Below, piece after piece: positions 21,006-28,872 of a DNA stretch of 64,000 bases. The notes beneath the pieces are model-generated. The model was not told the origin of the DNA and searched no databases. It saw only the letters and a program-made list of their open reading frames with translations. Positions within the stretch are counted from its first letter, which is position 1, and each line of letters starts with the position of its first letter. Position numbers and translations under genes: made by a program. The DNA lies in NCBI GenBank assembly GCA_022828105.1, contig JAJEJC010000003.1, positions 1 to 64,000 on the forward strand, read 5' to 3'. The stretch comes from Dehalococcoidia bacterium. GTDB taxonomy: Bacteria > Chloroflexota > Dehalococcoidia > Bin125.

Positions 21006-22409
21006 CTAGAGATGCAGGCGGGAGCGAATCTCGGAGATCTGCTGTAGCCACCACTGGGACTCGGCGTCGGTGGGTTGAGCCAGCAGGCGCTCGACCTTGT
21101 CGCGGCCATGAAGGACCGTGGAGTGGTCTCGGCCGCCCAGGGCCTCGCCGATCGCGTGCAGCGACAGGTCGGTGTGCCGGCAGGCCAGGTACATGACGAT
21201 CTGGCGAGCTCGCGCCGTGCGCCGGTCCTTGCGCGACGAAGTGAATAGGTCGGGCGCGACGCCGGTCAGATCGGCCGTGGCGGCGATCAGTTCCGGCACG
21301 GTCGGCTTCGCCTTGCGCAACTCCTCGGGCGCGTGCCCGGCCAGCGCCTTCATCACGATTGCCGGCGTCACCGGGCTGCGCTCCATCTCGGAGTACATGC
21401 GGACGCGCTGCAGCGCGCCGAGCAGTGCACGGACATTGCTGCCGCCGCGCTCGGCGACCATCAGCAACGTGCCGTCGTCAATCTCCATCTGCCAGTTGCT
21501 CAGGGTGCGCTGCAGGATGGCGATCCGCAACTCCAGGTCGGGGGGATTGATCTCCACGACTAACCCGCCCTCGAACCTCGTCACCAGCCGCTCGCCGAGA
21601 CCGGTGAGCAGGCGCGGCGGCATGTCGGAGGCAATCACAATCTGGCGGTCGCGCTGATGCAGCGCGTTGAAGACGTTGTAGAACTCATCCTGTGTCTGGA
21701 CCTTGCCGCCGAGCTTCTGCACGTCGTCGATGATCAGCACCTCGGCCGACTCATACTTCTCCTGGAATGCGGCTCGTTCGCCCGCGCCGACGCTGTTGAC
21801 AAACTGGCGTACGTAGGATTCGGTGTCGACCAGGACGGTGTAGTGGCGCTGCATCGTGACGTGGGCGATGGCGTGCAACAGGTGGGTCTTGCCCAGGCCG
21901 GAGTTGGCGTAGATGAAGAGCGGATTGGTGTCTTCGCCCGGATGGAAGGCGACGCGCCGCGCGGCGGTGACGGCGATCTGGTTGGAAGCGCCCTCAACGA
22001 AGCGATCGAACGTTGCCTGGCCCAAGACTGACGGGCGGCTGCGGGCCGGTTGGATCGGCTGGCTGCGCCCGGCATCCGCGCCCTGTCCCGAGGACAGATT
22101 CAGTGCCGGCGCGCCCGGCTCTGGTCGCGGAGCGACGCGCAGTTCGATTTCCATGCTCCGCCCTGCGGCCTCTCTGACGGCGGAGGCCAGGTGCGGGTAG
22201 TAGCTGCCGCGCAGGGTTTCAAGCTTGAACACGGTCGGCACGCCGACGTGAAGCACGCCGCCGCGAATCTCGACTGCGTGTGTGTCGGAGAACCAGGTCT
22301 CGAAGGTGTCGCGGCCGAGGGAGTTGCGTAGCAGTTCAAGTGCGCGTTGCCAGATCGCGCGCGGATCGGAGTGGGGATCGTTGAACGAGCGAACTGATCT
22401 CGAGACCAT
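21006..22409 (-). CDS. dnaA: Chromosomal replication initiator protein DnaA
   Basis: A 467-residue protein. Domain I begins IWQRALELLRNSLGRDTFETWF, domain II is a short Pro/Gly-rich linker, and the AAA+ domain has YANSGLGKTHLL (Walker A, with the less common ANSG start) and EVLIIDDVQ (Walker B). The DNA-binding domain carries the DnaA signature HAIGEALGGRDHSTVLHGRDKV. The ATG at 22409 follows AGGAGG with a 10-base spacer. A reasonable promoter is visible upstream. It is divergent from coaX, and obg-nadD follow on the same strand after 282 bases. Confidence 0.96.
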   Translation of the reverse strand: MVSRSVRSFNDPHSDPRAIWQRALELLRNSLGRDTFETWFSDTHAVEIRGGVLHVGVPTVFKLETLRGSYYPHLASAVREAAGRSMEIELRVAPRPEPGAPALNLSSGQGADAGRSQPIQPARSRPSVLGQATFDRFVEGASNQIAVTAARRVAFHPGEDTNPLFIYANSGLGKTHLLHAIAHVTMQRHYTVLVDTESYVRQFVNSVGAGERAAFQEKYESAEVLIIDDVQKLGGKVQTQDEFYNVFNALHQRDRQIVIASDMPPRLLTGLGERLVTRFEGGLVVEINPPDLELRIAILQRTLSNWQMEIDDGTLLMVAERGGSNVRALLGALQRVRMYSEMERSPVTPAIVMKALAGHAPEELRKAKPTVPELIAATADLTGVAPDLFTSSRKDRRTARARQIVMYLACRHTDLSLHAIGEALGGRDHSTVLHGRDKVERLLAQPTDAESQWWLQQISEIRSRLHL

Positions 22410-22507
22410 GCCGTTCGACCCTCCTGATAGCAACGCGTCCGCCACGCGGTGGGGGAGATTCCGGGCAACGACCAGATACGATGAAGTTCGATGGGGTCGC
22501 TTGAGGG

Positions 22508-22536
22508 AACATACTAAGCACTCGCTGTGGTGACAA
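22508..22536 (-). promoter_or_regulatory. Putative sigma70-type promoter of dnaA
   Basis: On the minus strand TTGTCA (22536-22531) is followed after exactly 17 bases by TATGTT (22513-22508). The -35 matches TTGACA in 5 of 6 positions and the -10 matches TATAAT in 4 of 6. It points to dnaA and leaves about 100 bases of leader before the ATG. Confidence 0.45.
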
Positions 22537-22636
22537 CAGGCGACGCCGCATTCGGTTGCGAAGACCGCACGACAGAGCGGCTCATCCACATGCTCCCCAA
22601 TTCCTCCACCGCGACGTGCGATCCCCTTGACAATCT

Positions 22637-22657
22637 CTGCCAGCCACTCTCTGGCAG
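22637..22657. repeat. Perfect 7-bp inverted repeat between dnaA and coaX
   Basis: CTGCCAG, a 7-base spacer, then CTGGCAG. It begins four bases after a TTGACA hexamer. It may be an operator or an RNA hairpin in the coaX leader. Confidence 0.4.
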
Positions 22658-22820
22658 CCGCGGCGATGTTGCCTGGCTCAGCGGGTGGCGAGAGGGGCGC
22701 AGTGTGGTCGGGCGCGTAGAATGCACGAGATCGGAAACGCGAATCGCGCGGCGTCGCGATCGCGGATACGCCACGCGGCGCCGGCGAAGGCTCGGCGGCG
22801 GATGACGAGGGGATCGAATC

Positions 22821-23597
22821 GTGCTGATTGCGATCGACATCGGCAACACCACCCTCCAGATCGGCGTGTTTAACGATCGTAAAATTGTCCACACTTGGCG
22901 TCTCGCCACGCACCACGATCGATTGTCCGATGAGTACGGCATCTTCGTCGCTTCGCTGTTGCGCTACGAGGGCATTCGGATCGAGCAGATCGACGGCGCG
23001 ATCATCTCCTCCGTGGTGCCGGCGCTGGCGCCAGTCTTCCAGGAGGTCTGCCGCCGATTCCTGCGCACCGAGCCGCTGTTGGTCTCGCCACACATGCGCA
23101 AACCGGTCCGGGTCGCGATTGAACACACCGAGGAATTGGGCGCCGACCGAATCGTCGACGCGGTGGCGGCGGTCTCCCGCTACGGGCCGCCGCCGCTGAT
23201 CGTGGTCGATTTCGGCACGGCGACTGTGTTCGACGCAATCAATGAACAGGGCGTCTACATCGGCGGCGCGATTTCGCCCGGCATCGGCATCTCCACCGAG
23301 GCGCTGTTTGACCGCGCCAGCCGGCTGGCGCGGATTGATCTCGAGCGCCCTCCGGCGGCGATCGGCACGCGCACCGAGACGGCGCTGCAGAGCGGCATCC
23401 TGTTCGGTTACGTGGGCCTGGTCGAGGGCATCATCGGCCGCTTCCGCCAGGAGTTGGGCAACGCACGGGTCGTGGCCACCGGAGGCTGGGCGCCACGCAT
23501 TGCGGAGGAGACGCAGATCCTCGATGTGGTTGACGAGGATTTGATCCTCTGGGGACTGCGCGAACTCTACTACTACAACGCTGAAGGCACGCCATGA
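22821..23597 (+). CDS. coaX: Type III pantothenate kinase
   Basis: A 258-residue ASKHA-fold kinase catalysing the first step of CoA synthesis. Signatures: IAIDIGNTTLQIGVF (phosphate 1 loop), HMRKPVRVAIEH, LGADRIVDAVAA, VVDFGTATVFDAI and GGAISPGIGIS. The start is GTG at 22821. The next gene, coaBC, overlaps its stop by 4 bases (ATGA), so CoA genes form one operon read divergently from dnaA. Confidence 0.95.
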   Translation: MLIAIDIGNTTLQIGVFNDRKIVHTWRLATHHDRLSDEYGIFVASLLRYEGIRIEQIDGAIISSVVPALAPVFQEVCRRFLRTEPLLVSPHMRKPVRVAIEHTEELGADRIVDAVAAVSRYGPPPLIVVDFGTATVFDAINEQGVYIGGAISPGIGISTEALFDRASRLARIDLERPPAAIGTRTETALQSGILFGYVGLVEGIIGRFRQELGNARVVATGGWAPRIAEETQILDVVDEDLILWGLRELYYYNAEGTP

Positions 23598-24841
23598 GTG
23601 CGGCCGACGCCGTACCCGCGCCCATGCCGCTGCGCGGCCGTCGGGTCACGCTGGGCGTGACCGGCTCCGTCTCCGCTTACAAGAGTGTGGAGGCGGCGAG
23701 GCGGCTGGAGGATGCAGGGGCGCTCGTCGATGTCGCGCTCACACCGTCGGCAGCGCGGTTCATCCCGCCGCTCACCTTCCGCTCGCTGGTGCAGGGCGAG
23801 GTGGCGGCGGACCTCTGGGACCCGTCCGCCCCGGCCGAGCAGCACGTGGCGATGGGCCGACGGGCCGACACGATGCTGGTCGCGCCGGCCTCGGCAACGA
23901 CGATCGCCAAGCTGGCCCAGGGCCTCGGAGACAACCCGGTCACCTTGACTGCGCTGGCAACGAGCGCGCCGCTGGTCGTCGCGCCGGCGATGGACTCGGT
24001 GATGTACGCCCAACCTGGAGTACAGGCGAACCTGGAGTTGCTCAAGGCACGGGGCGTGTTCATTGCCGGTCCGGCAATCGGCCGGCTGGCGTCGGGCGGC
24101 AGCGGCCTGGGACGGCTGATCGAGCCGGTTGAGTTGGCGGCGGCGGTGCGCTCGGCAATCGGCCGCACGGTCGGCGACCTGCGCGGGCGGCACATCATCG
24201 TGACCGCCGGGGGCACGCGCGAGCCGATCGATCCGGTGCGCTTCGTGGGCAATCATTCGAGCGGCAAAATGGGCGTCGCGGTGGCCGAGGCGGCCCGCGA
24301 CCAGGGGGCGGCGGTGACGCTGGTCACCACTCAGTCTCCGCCAGCGGGCAGTTACGGCATCGTTGTGCGCCGTGTCGACACGGCGCTGGAGATGCAGGAA
24401 ACGATCCGGAAGGCCGCGCGCGGCGCCGACGCGCTGGTCATGGCGGCGGCGGTGGCCGACTACCGGCCTGCGGAGGCGGCCGAGTCGAAACTCAAGAAGC
24501 AGGACGCCGAAGAGCCCGGCATGGTGCTGGAGCTGGTCGAGAACCCGGATGTGATCGCGTCGATCGATGCCCCGCACCTACTCAAGGTCGGGTTCGCGGC
24601 GGAGACCGATGACCTGATCGCCAACGCCCGGGCCAAGATCGAGAAAAAGGGTCTCGCCTTCATTGCGGCGAATGACGTCACGGAGTCCGACGCCGGATTC
24701 CAGGCAGAGACCAACCGGGTCGTGCTGCTCGACGCTTCCGGCGAGGCGGAGCGGCTACCGCTGCTGCACAAGTACGACGTGGGCGTCAGAATCCTGGAGC
24801 GGCTGAAGTCGCATCCGCGCTGGCCAGCGCGTCAGCGCTAA
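23594..24841 (+). CDS. coaBC: Bifunctional phosphopantothenoylcysteine decarboxylase / phosphopantothenate-cysteine ligase
   Basis: A 415-residue fusion of CoaC (flavin-dependent decarboxylase, about 1-185) and CoaB (ligase, about 190-400). CoaB looks intact: TAGGTREPIDPVRFVGNHSSGKMG, AAAVADYRP and the following Lys-rich loop. The CoaC half keeps the catalytic His84 but differs at other key positions: PASATT instead of PASANT, PAMD (Asp134) where family members have the catalytic Asn, and RLASGGSGLGR (Ser167) where most have the reactive Cys. Some lineages may use Ser here, so activity is uncertain but not excluded. It overlaps coaX by 4 bases. Confidence 0.93.
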   Translation: MSAADAVPAPMPLRGRRVTLGVTGSVSAYKSVEAARRLEDAGALVDVALTPSAARFIPPLTFRSLVQGEVAADLWDPSAPAEQHVAMGRRADTMLVAPASATTIAKLAQGLGDNPVTLTALATSAPLVVAPAMDSVMYAQPGVQANLELLKARGVFIAGPAIGRLASGGSGLGRLIEPVELAAAVRSAIGRTVGDLRGRHIIVTAGGTREPIDPVRFVGNHSSGKMGVAVAEAARDQGAAVTLVTTQSPPAGSYGIVVRRVDTALEMQETIRKAARGADALVMAAAVADYRPAEAAESKLKKQDAEEPGMVLELVENPDVIASIDAPHLLKVGFAAETDDLIANARAKIEKKGLAFIAANDVTESDAGFQAETNRVVLLDASGEAERLPLLHKYDVGVRILERLKSHPRWPARQR

Positions 24842-24876
24842 GGCCTCCCAACCCTGGATGAGCTCCATGGTTGCGC

Positions 24877-25197
24877 CTACTTCAGCTTGACTGCGGTGCC
24901 GTACATGTAGACCTCCGCCAGGTTCTGGCCGATGTCGCTGGACGCCATGCGGGTCATCACGATGGCGTCGGCGCCCAACGACTCGGCTTCGGCGACGAGA
25001 TCGGCCAGGACCTGCTCGCGGGTTTCTCGCATCAGGCGCTTGTAGGCGTGAATCTCGCCGCCAAAGAGGCTCTTGATGCCGGCCAGGATGTCGCGTCCCA
25101 CGTTGCGCGAACGCACGGAGTTGGCCGAGACGAGCCCGTAGACTTCGTCGATCTCGCGGTTGGCCACGGTCGGGGTTGTCACGATCAGCATCTTCAA
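24877..25197 (-). CDS. YbjQ family (DUF74) heavy-metal-binding-like protein
   Basis: A 106-residue protein covering the whole YbjQ domain: MLIVTTPTVANREIDEVYGLVSANSV, shown here as segments TPTVANREIDEVYG and VRSRNVGRDILAGIKSLFGGE, then LVAEAESLGADAIVMTRM and a final VYMYGTAVKL. These proteins form pentamers; their role is not settled. Its ATG overlaps the stop of the upstream PAP2-like gene by 4 bases. Confidence 0.88.
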   Translation of the reverse strand: MKMLIVTTPTVANREIDEVYGLVSANSVRSRNVGRDILAGIKSLFGGEIHAYKRLMRETREQVLADLVAEAESLGADAIVMTRMASSDIGQNLAEVYMYGTAVKLK

Positions 25198-25907
25198 CTC
25201 CTCGCAAACAGATTTCGCAGATGCGGATTCAGCTTATGGAGCCAAACGGAAAGCAGCCACGCAGCGGCGCAGACGGCGATGCCGGCGACGGCGTCGAGCG
25301 TCCAGTGATTCGCGGTGGCGACCACGGCCCAGCATTGGGTCAGCGGGATCGCGATCGCCAGGAGCCGAGCGCTCGGGCGGGTCGACACGCGCCAGAGCGC
25401 GATTCCGGCCAGCAACGCCCAACCAACGTGCAGCGAGGGCAAGGCGGCATAGGGATTGACGAACAGGCCGACCTCCTGCGCCTGGTAGGCGGGCGCGGCG
25501 CGCAGCGCAAGGGTGTCGATGTAGCCCAGCTCGGGCATCAGGCGCGGCGGTGCGGTCGGGAACAGGTAGTACGAGACCATGCCCGCGGCCGCCGAGATCA
25601 GCAGCGCGTTGCGGAACAGCCGCCAGACGCCTCGGTCGAGACGCCAGAGCCAGACGGCGAAGACGATTAGCAGCGGCATGTGGCCCCAGAAGTAGGCGCC
25701 GTTGGCGAGGTCGATCAGCAGGTCGGAACCGAGGATCGCCTCATGGATCGCCGTTTCCCAGTCGAGCCGCAGCCTGACTTCGAGTTCGAGGATGTCGCGG
25801 GCGCGCTGAAACGCCTCCGCGGCGCGGTCGGAGACGGCGCCGCGGACGAGGTAGTAGACCAGCGCGGCTACGGCCACGGCCGCCAGTTCGCGTAGGAATT
25901 CCCGCAT
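25194..25907 (-). CDS. PAP2/AUR1-like membrane phosphatase or inositol-phosphate transferase
   Basis: A 237-residue protein with about six hydrophobic helices. The conserved phosphatase motifs are FPTAPPRLMPELG, then PYAALPSLHVGWAL (His of motif 2), then TANHWTLDAVAGI (His and Asp of motif 3). This order is typical for the PAP2 branch that includes AUR1-type inositolphosphotransferases. It probably acts on a lipid phosphate at the membrane. The start at 25907 is the ATG nearest the first helix; the much longer frame upstream lies antisense to pepA. ybjQ follows with a 4-base overlap. Confidence 0.85.
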   Translation of the reverse strand: MREFLRELAAVAVAALVYYLVRGAVSDRAAEAFQRARDILELEVRLRLDWETAIHEAILGSDLLIDLANGAYFWGHMPLLIVFAVWLWRLDRGVWRLFRNALLISAAAGMVSYYLFPTAPPRLMPELGYIDTLALRAAPAYQAQEVGLFVNPYAALPSLHVGWALLAGIALWRVSTRPSARLLAIAIPLTQCWAVVATANHWTLDAVAGIAVCAAAWLLSVWLHKLNPHLRNLFARS

Positions 25908-25997
25908 TTGGCCACAGTATTCGGGCTGATCGTTAGGATGATCTGGATTGCCTCGACGCTGTGTCGAGGCCCAACGCGGACGCCTAGAGAGACTCCC

Positions 25998-27497
25998 ATG
26001 GACATCCACGCCAGCGGTCAGCCCGCGCTCGACGCCGAGGCCGACCACCTGTTGATCTTCGCCACCAAGGACGATGACATGCTCGAGGGCGGCGCGCTTC
26101 GCCAGCTCAATGACGCCCTCGACGGCGGACTCGCGCCGCTCGCGGCTTCGGGGGAGCTGTCTGGCGCGGTCAATGAGACGGTGGTGGTACACAGCTTCGG
26201 CAAGACCACCGCGCCGCGCGTCGTAATCGTCGGACTCGGGCCGGCCGAGCGGATGGGACTGGATGAGATTCGTCATGCAGCGGCCACGGGAGGGCGCAAG
26301 GCGCGCTCGCTCGCTTCGGGCACGCTTGCGGTGTCCGTCGACGGCGAGGAGTGCGGCCTGAGCGCGGAAGAGATCGCGGGCGCGATCGCCGAGGGCCTGG
26401 ACATGGGCCTCTACCGGTTCGACCGCCACCAGGCGCCGAAGCAGACGCCCAACGTGCTCGAGCGCGTCACGCTGCACTCGGACAGCGTGGACGCCGTCGA
26501 GGCAGGTATCGCCGCGGGTCGATCGCTTGCCGGGGCGGCGAACTTCGCCCGCGACTTGGCCAACGAGCCGTCCAATCTGCTCACCCCGACCGAGCTGGCC
26601 AGTCGCGCTGAGGCCTGGGCCGGCCAGCATGACGTCGAGATCGAAGTCATGGACGAGGCCGCCGCCGCCGAGCTGGGTATGGGCTCGTTCCTCGGCGTGG
26701 CCAAGGGGTCACATCAGCCTGCCAGGTTCCTGATCCTGCGCCACCGAGGCGGCGCGGACGAGCCCGGACTCGGCTACTGCGGCAAGGGCATCACCTTCGA
26801 CACCGGCGGCATTTCGATCAAGCCGGCCGCCAACATGGAGGCGATGAAGCAGGACATGTCGGGCGCGGCGGCGGTGGTTGCCTCGATGGGCGCGATCGCC
26901 GACCTCAAGCTGCCGATCAACGTGACCGCGCTCGCGCCCTGCACCGAGAACATGCCCGGCGGCAACGCGATCAAGCCGGGCGACCTGTTGACCGCGATGA
27001 ACGGCGCAACGATCGAAGTGATCAACACCGACGCCGAGGGCCGGCTGGTCCTGGCCGACGCGCTCTCCTACGCGAACCACCTGGGACTCTCGCCGCTGAT
27101 CGACGTGGCCACGCTGACCGGCGCGGCCGCCGTCGCCCTCGGCGACGTCGCGACGGCCGTGATGGCCAACGACGATGATCTCGCCGCTGAAGTGATCGCC
27201 GCGGGCAAGGTCGCCGGCGAGAAGTTCTGGCAACTGCCGATGTTCGACGAGTACGACGAACAGCTTCGCAGTCAGGTCGCCGACGTGAAGAACACCGGCG
27301 GTCGGCTGGCCGGCGCGATCACGGCGGCCAAGTTCCTGCAGCGCTTCGCCGGCGAGACGCCCTGGGCGCATCTCGACATGGCCGGTACCGACGACGCCGC
27401 GAAGACGCGCGGCACGCAGGTGAAGGGCGCGAGCGGCGTGCCGGTACGATCGCTCGTTCGCTTCGCCGAGGCCCGCGCGGCCGCCGGCGCGTCTTAA
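25998..27497 (+). CDS. pepA: Leucyl aminopeptidase (M17)
   Basis: A 499-residue cytosolic aminopeptidase. The metal-binding and catalytic core is complete: GKGITFDTGGISIKP (Lys and Asp ligands), DMSGAAAVV and the M17 signature NTDAEGRL. The N-terminal macro-like domain covers about the first 170 residues. The ATG at 25998 is chosen over an earlier in-frame ATG at 25908 because family alignment begins there and AGAGAG precedes it. It is followed after 32 bases by a ferredoxin-thioredoxin-reductase-like gene. Confidence 0.95.
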   Translation: MDIHASGQPALDAEADHLLIFATKDDDMLEGGALRQLNDALDGGLAPLAASGELSGAVNETVVVHSFGKTTAPRVVIVGLGPAERMGLDEIRHAAATGGRKARSLASGTLAVSVDGEECGLSAEEIAGAIAEGLDMGLYRFDRHQAPKQTPNVLERVTLHSDSVDAVEAGIAAGRSLAGAANFARDLANEPSNLLTPTELASRAEAWAGQHDVEIEVMDEAAAAELGMGSFLGVAKGSHQPARFLILRHRGGADEPGLGYCGKGITFDTGGISIKPAANMEAMKQDMSGAAAVVASMGAIADLKLPINVTALAPCTENMPGGNAIKPGDLLTAMNGATIEVINTDAEGRLVLADALSYANHLGLSPLIDVATLTGAAAVALGDVATAVMANDDDLAAEVIAAGKVAGEKFWQLPMFDEYDEQLRSQVADVKNTGGRLAGAITAAKFLQRFAGETPWAHLDMAGTDDAAKTRGTQVKGASGVPVRSLVRFAEARAAAGAS

Positions 27498-27529
27498 CCT
27501 GAACAGACCACGCAGGGAAAGGCCGCACC

Positions 27530-27871
27530 ATGGCTGAGTTCGAACGCCTCACCGATCTGCCCGAGGAAGAGGAACGCGCCCTGCGCGACCAGTACCGGGC
27601 CGAAATGACCGAGCTCGCCGACAAGTTCTGCGAGGAGCGCGGCTACATCCTGATGAACGCCGACCAGACGATCGAGGACTTCGTCAGCATGCGCCTGCGC
27701 TTCGGCAAGTTCTACTGTCCCTGCCAACCGGCCAACAACGACGACACGATCTGCGTCTGCGAGCCGGTGCTCAACGGCCTGGTCGACTTCGAGGGCACCT
27801 GCTTCTGCAACTTCTTCACCTTGCCCGAGGGCAAGACCGCGATCAAGGACGAGGTGGCGCTGGACCTGTAA
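27530..27871 (+). CDS. Ferredoxin-thioredoxin reductase catalytic chain-like protein
   Basis: A 113-residue protein with three C-x-C pairs: Cys63/Cys65 in FYCPCQP, Cys75/Cys77 in ICVCEP, and Cys91/Cys93 in TCFCNFF. This resembles the CPC, CPC, CHC pattern of the catalytic beta chain, which holds a 4Fe-4S cluster and a redox disulfide and reduces thioredoxin. A further Cys34 lies near the N-terminus. Spacing between the second and third pairs is longer than in plant-type enzymes. No variable (alpha) chain or ferredoxin is next to it. It probably belongs to the bacterial and archaeal FTR-like group. Confidence 0.75.
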   Translation: MAEFERLTDLPEEEERALRDQYRAEMTELADKFCEERGYILMNADQTIEDFVSMRLRFGKFYCPCQPANNDDTICVCEPVLNGLVDFEGTCFCNFFTLPEGKTAIKDEVALDL

Positions 27872-27880
27872 GGACGAACG

Positions 27881-27910
27881 CTAGTTGTGGTGCTGCTAGT
27901 TGTGATGCTG
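27881..27910. repeat. Tandem 15-bp repeat at the end of the EthD-like gene
   Basis: CTAGTTGTGGTGCTG is followed directly by CTAGTTGTGATGCTG, with one mismatch. Read on the minus strand, each copy ends in codons for Gln-His-His-Asn and a stop, so the 3' end of the gene appears to have been duplicated. Confidence 0.6.
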
Positions 27911-28240
27911 GAAGATCGGTAGCGGGGCCAACGGGGCGTAGATCTCCACCGAGAGTTCGTAGACCTGATCTGCCCACGAGTCCCAGTCCCTGCGCGCAAC
28001 CTGGGCCTGCTCGGAGGAGAGGGCGGCCTGGACGACGGTCTCGTCCTCGAAGGTGTAGCCCATCAGGTGGGCGCCGGCGATGGGATCGGCGGCGCGCACG
28101 CGGAAGGCGGAGACGATGCCCGGGATCTCCAGCACGTGAGGCAGGTGCGTGCGTCGGTGCCAGTCCTCGAACTGGTCCAGCACGGTGGGGTCGAGCCGCG
28201 CCCGCACAATCATGATCGGATGCCGCATCAAGACCGTCAT
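27896..28240 (-). CDS. Small dimeric alpha/beta-barrel (EthD-like) protein
   Basis: A 114-residue protein. The segment FEDWHRRTHLPHVLEIPGI resembles the start of EthD-type and related dimeric ferredoxin-fold domains, in which a helix with His leads into the first strand pair. The later part has LMGYTFEDETVVQAAL, the usual second half. Function unknown. The ATG at 28240 is close to the promoter side shared with rpsO, which is divergent. Its 3' end is duplicated in a short tandem repeat and lies 24 bases from the convergent FTR-like gene. Confidence 0.55.
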   Translation of the reverse strand: MTVLMRHPIMIVRARLDPTVLDQFEDWHRRTHLPHVLEIPGIVSAFRVRAADPIAGAHLMGYTFEDETVVQAALSSEQAQVARRDWDSWADQVYELSVEIYAPLAPLPIFQHHN

Positions 28241-28443
28241 GCCCCGCAGTGTCGCATACGCCACCCTGCCGGAGCAGGCCCGAATGCGCGTCTGGTAACG
28301 TCTAGGCAACGAACAGACAGCGGCAACGCAGCGGCGGGGAACGGACGGCTTGGAGAGCCGCCGATGGACGCCACCACAGGCAGACCGATTACACACCCCG
28401 GCAATCCCGTCGCGCCCAACTCGCCCTATGGCGCGGAGCAGAC

Positions 28444-28710
28444 ATGCTGAGCAAGCAAGAGAAATCGGCAATCGTGGCCCGATTCGGGCAGCACGAGCAA
28501 GACACCGGCTCGCCGGAAGTGCAGATTGCGCAGCTCACCCAGCGCATCTCGCGGTTGACCGACCATCTGCGCGAGCACCGGCACGACTACCACACGCGTC
28601 GGGCGCTGATGAAGTTGGTCGGCCAGCGCCGGCGCCAGCTTCGCTACCTCAATCGCGAGGACGTGAACCGCTACTCCACGCTGGTCAACGAGCTGGGCTT
28701 GCGACGCTAG
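28444..28710 (+). CDS. rpsO: 30S ribosomal protein S15
   Basis: An 88-residue protein with the full S15 sequence: DTGSPEVQIAQLTQRISRLTDHL, shown in parts here as DTGSPEVQIAQLT and RISRLTDHLREHRHD, then RALMKLVGQRRRQLRYL. It binds 16S rRNA in the central domain of the 30S subunit. The upstream gap has a small hairpin (CGGCT, loop TGGAG, AGCCG, around 28347-28361) that could serve in S15 leader control, as in other bacteria. pnp follows after 162 bases. Confidence 0.96.
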   Translation: MLSKQEKSAIVARFGQHEQDTGSPEVQIAQLTQRISRLTDHLREHRHDYHTRRALMKLVGQRRRQLRYLNREDVNRYSTLVNELGLRR

Positions 28711-28824
28711 GCGTTCGAGGCAGCCGACTGCGCCGGCGGCGGACGCTCATCGCAGCGGGAGTCGCCAGAGGCGCGGCAACAGCACCGCCTTCAGATTCTC
28801 GTAGTTCCACAAGGCGCAAATCAG

Positions 28825-28862
28825 GCCGGTGAGAGACCGGCAGCACAGGAAAGCACAGGAAC
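28825..28862 (+). promoter_or_regulatory. Hairpin and direct repeat in the pnp leader
   Basis: GCCGGT, loop GAGAG, ACCGGC (28825-28841) forms a perfect 6-bp stem. It is followed by two copies of AGCACAGGAA in tandem, ending at the pnp ribosome-binding region. pnp mRNA is often self-regulated through a leader stem that RNase III cuts; that role here is inference. Confidence 0.4.
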
Positions 28863-28872
28863 CATCCCAGAC

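Larger units (their letters stand above)
22410..22820. other. Divergent regulatory gap between dnaA and coaX
   Basis: 411 bases without a gene. It carries the dnaA Shine-Dalgarno (22421-22426 region), a sigma70-like promoter for dnaA, and a perfect palindrome at 22637-22657. One DnaA-box-like 9-mer TCATCCACA is at 22582-22590 and another, TTGTCCACA, lies inside coaX at 22885-22893. The boxes are too few to call an origin. On the plus strand TTGACA at 22627-22632 could be a -35 element for coaX, but no good -10 is seen at the right distance. Confidence 0.5.
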
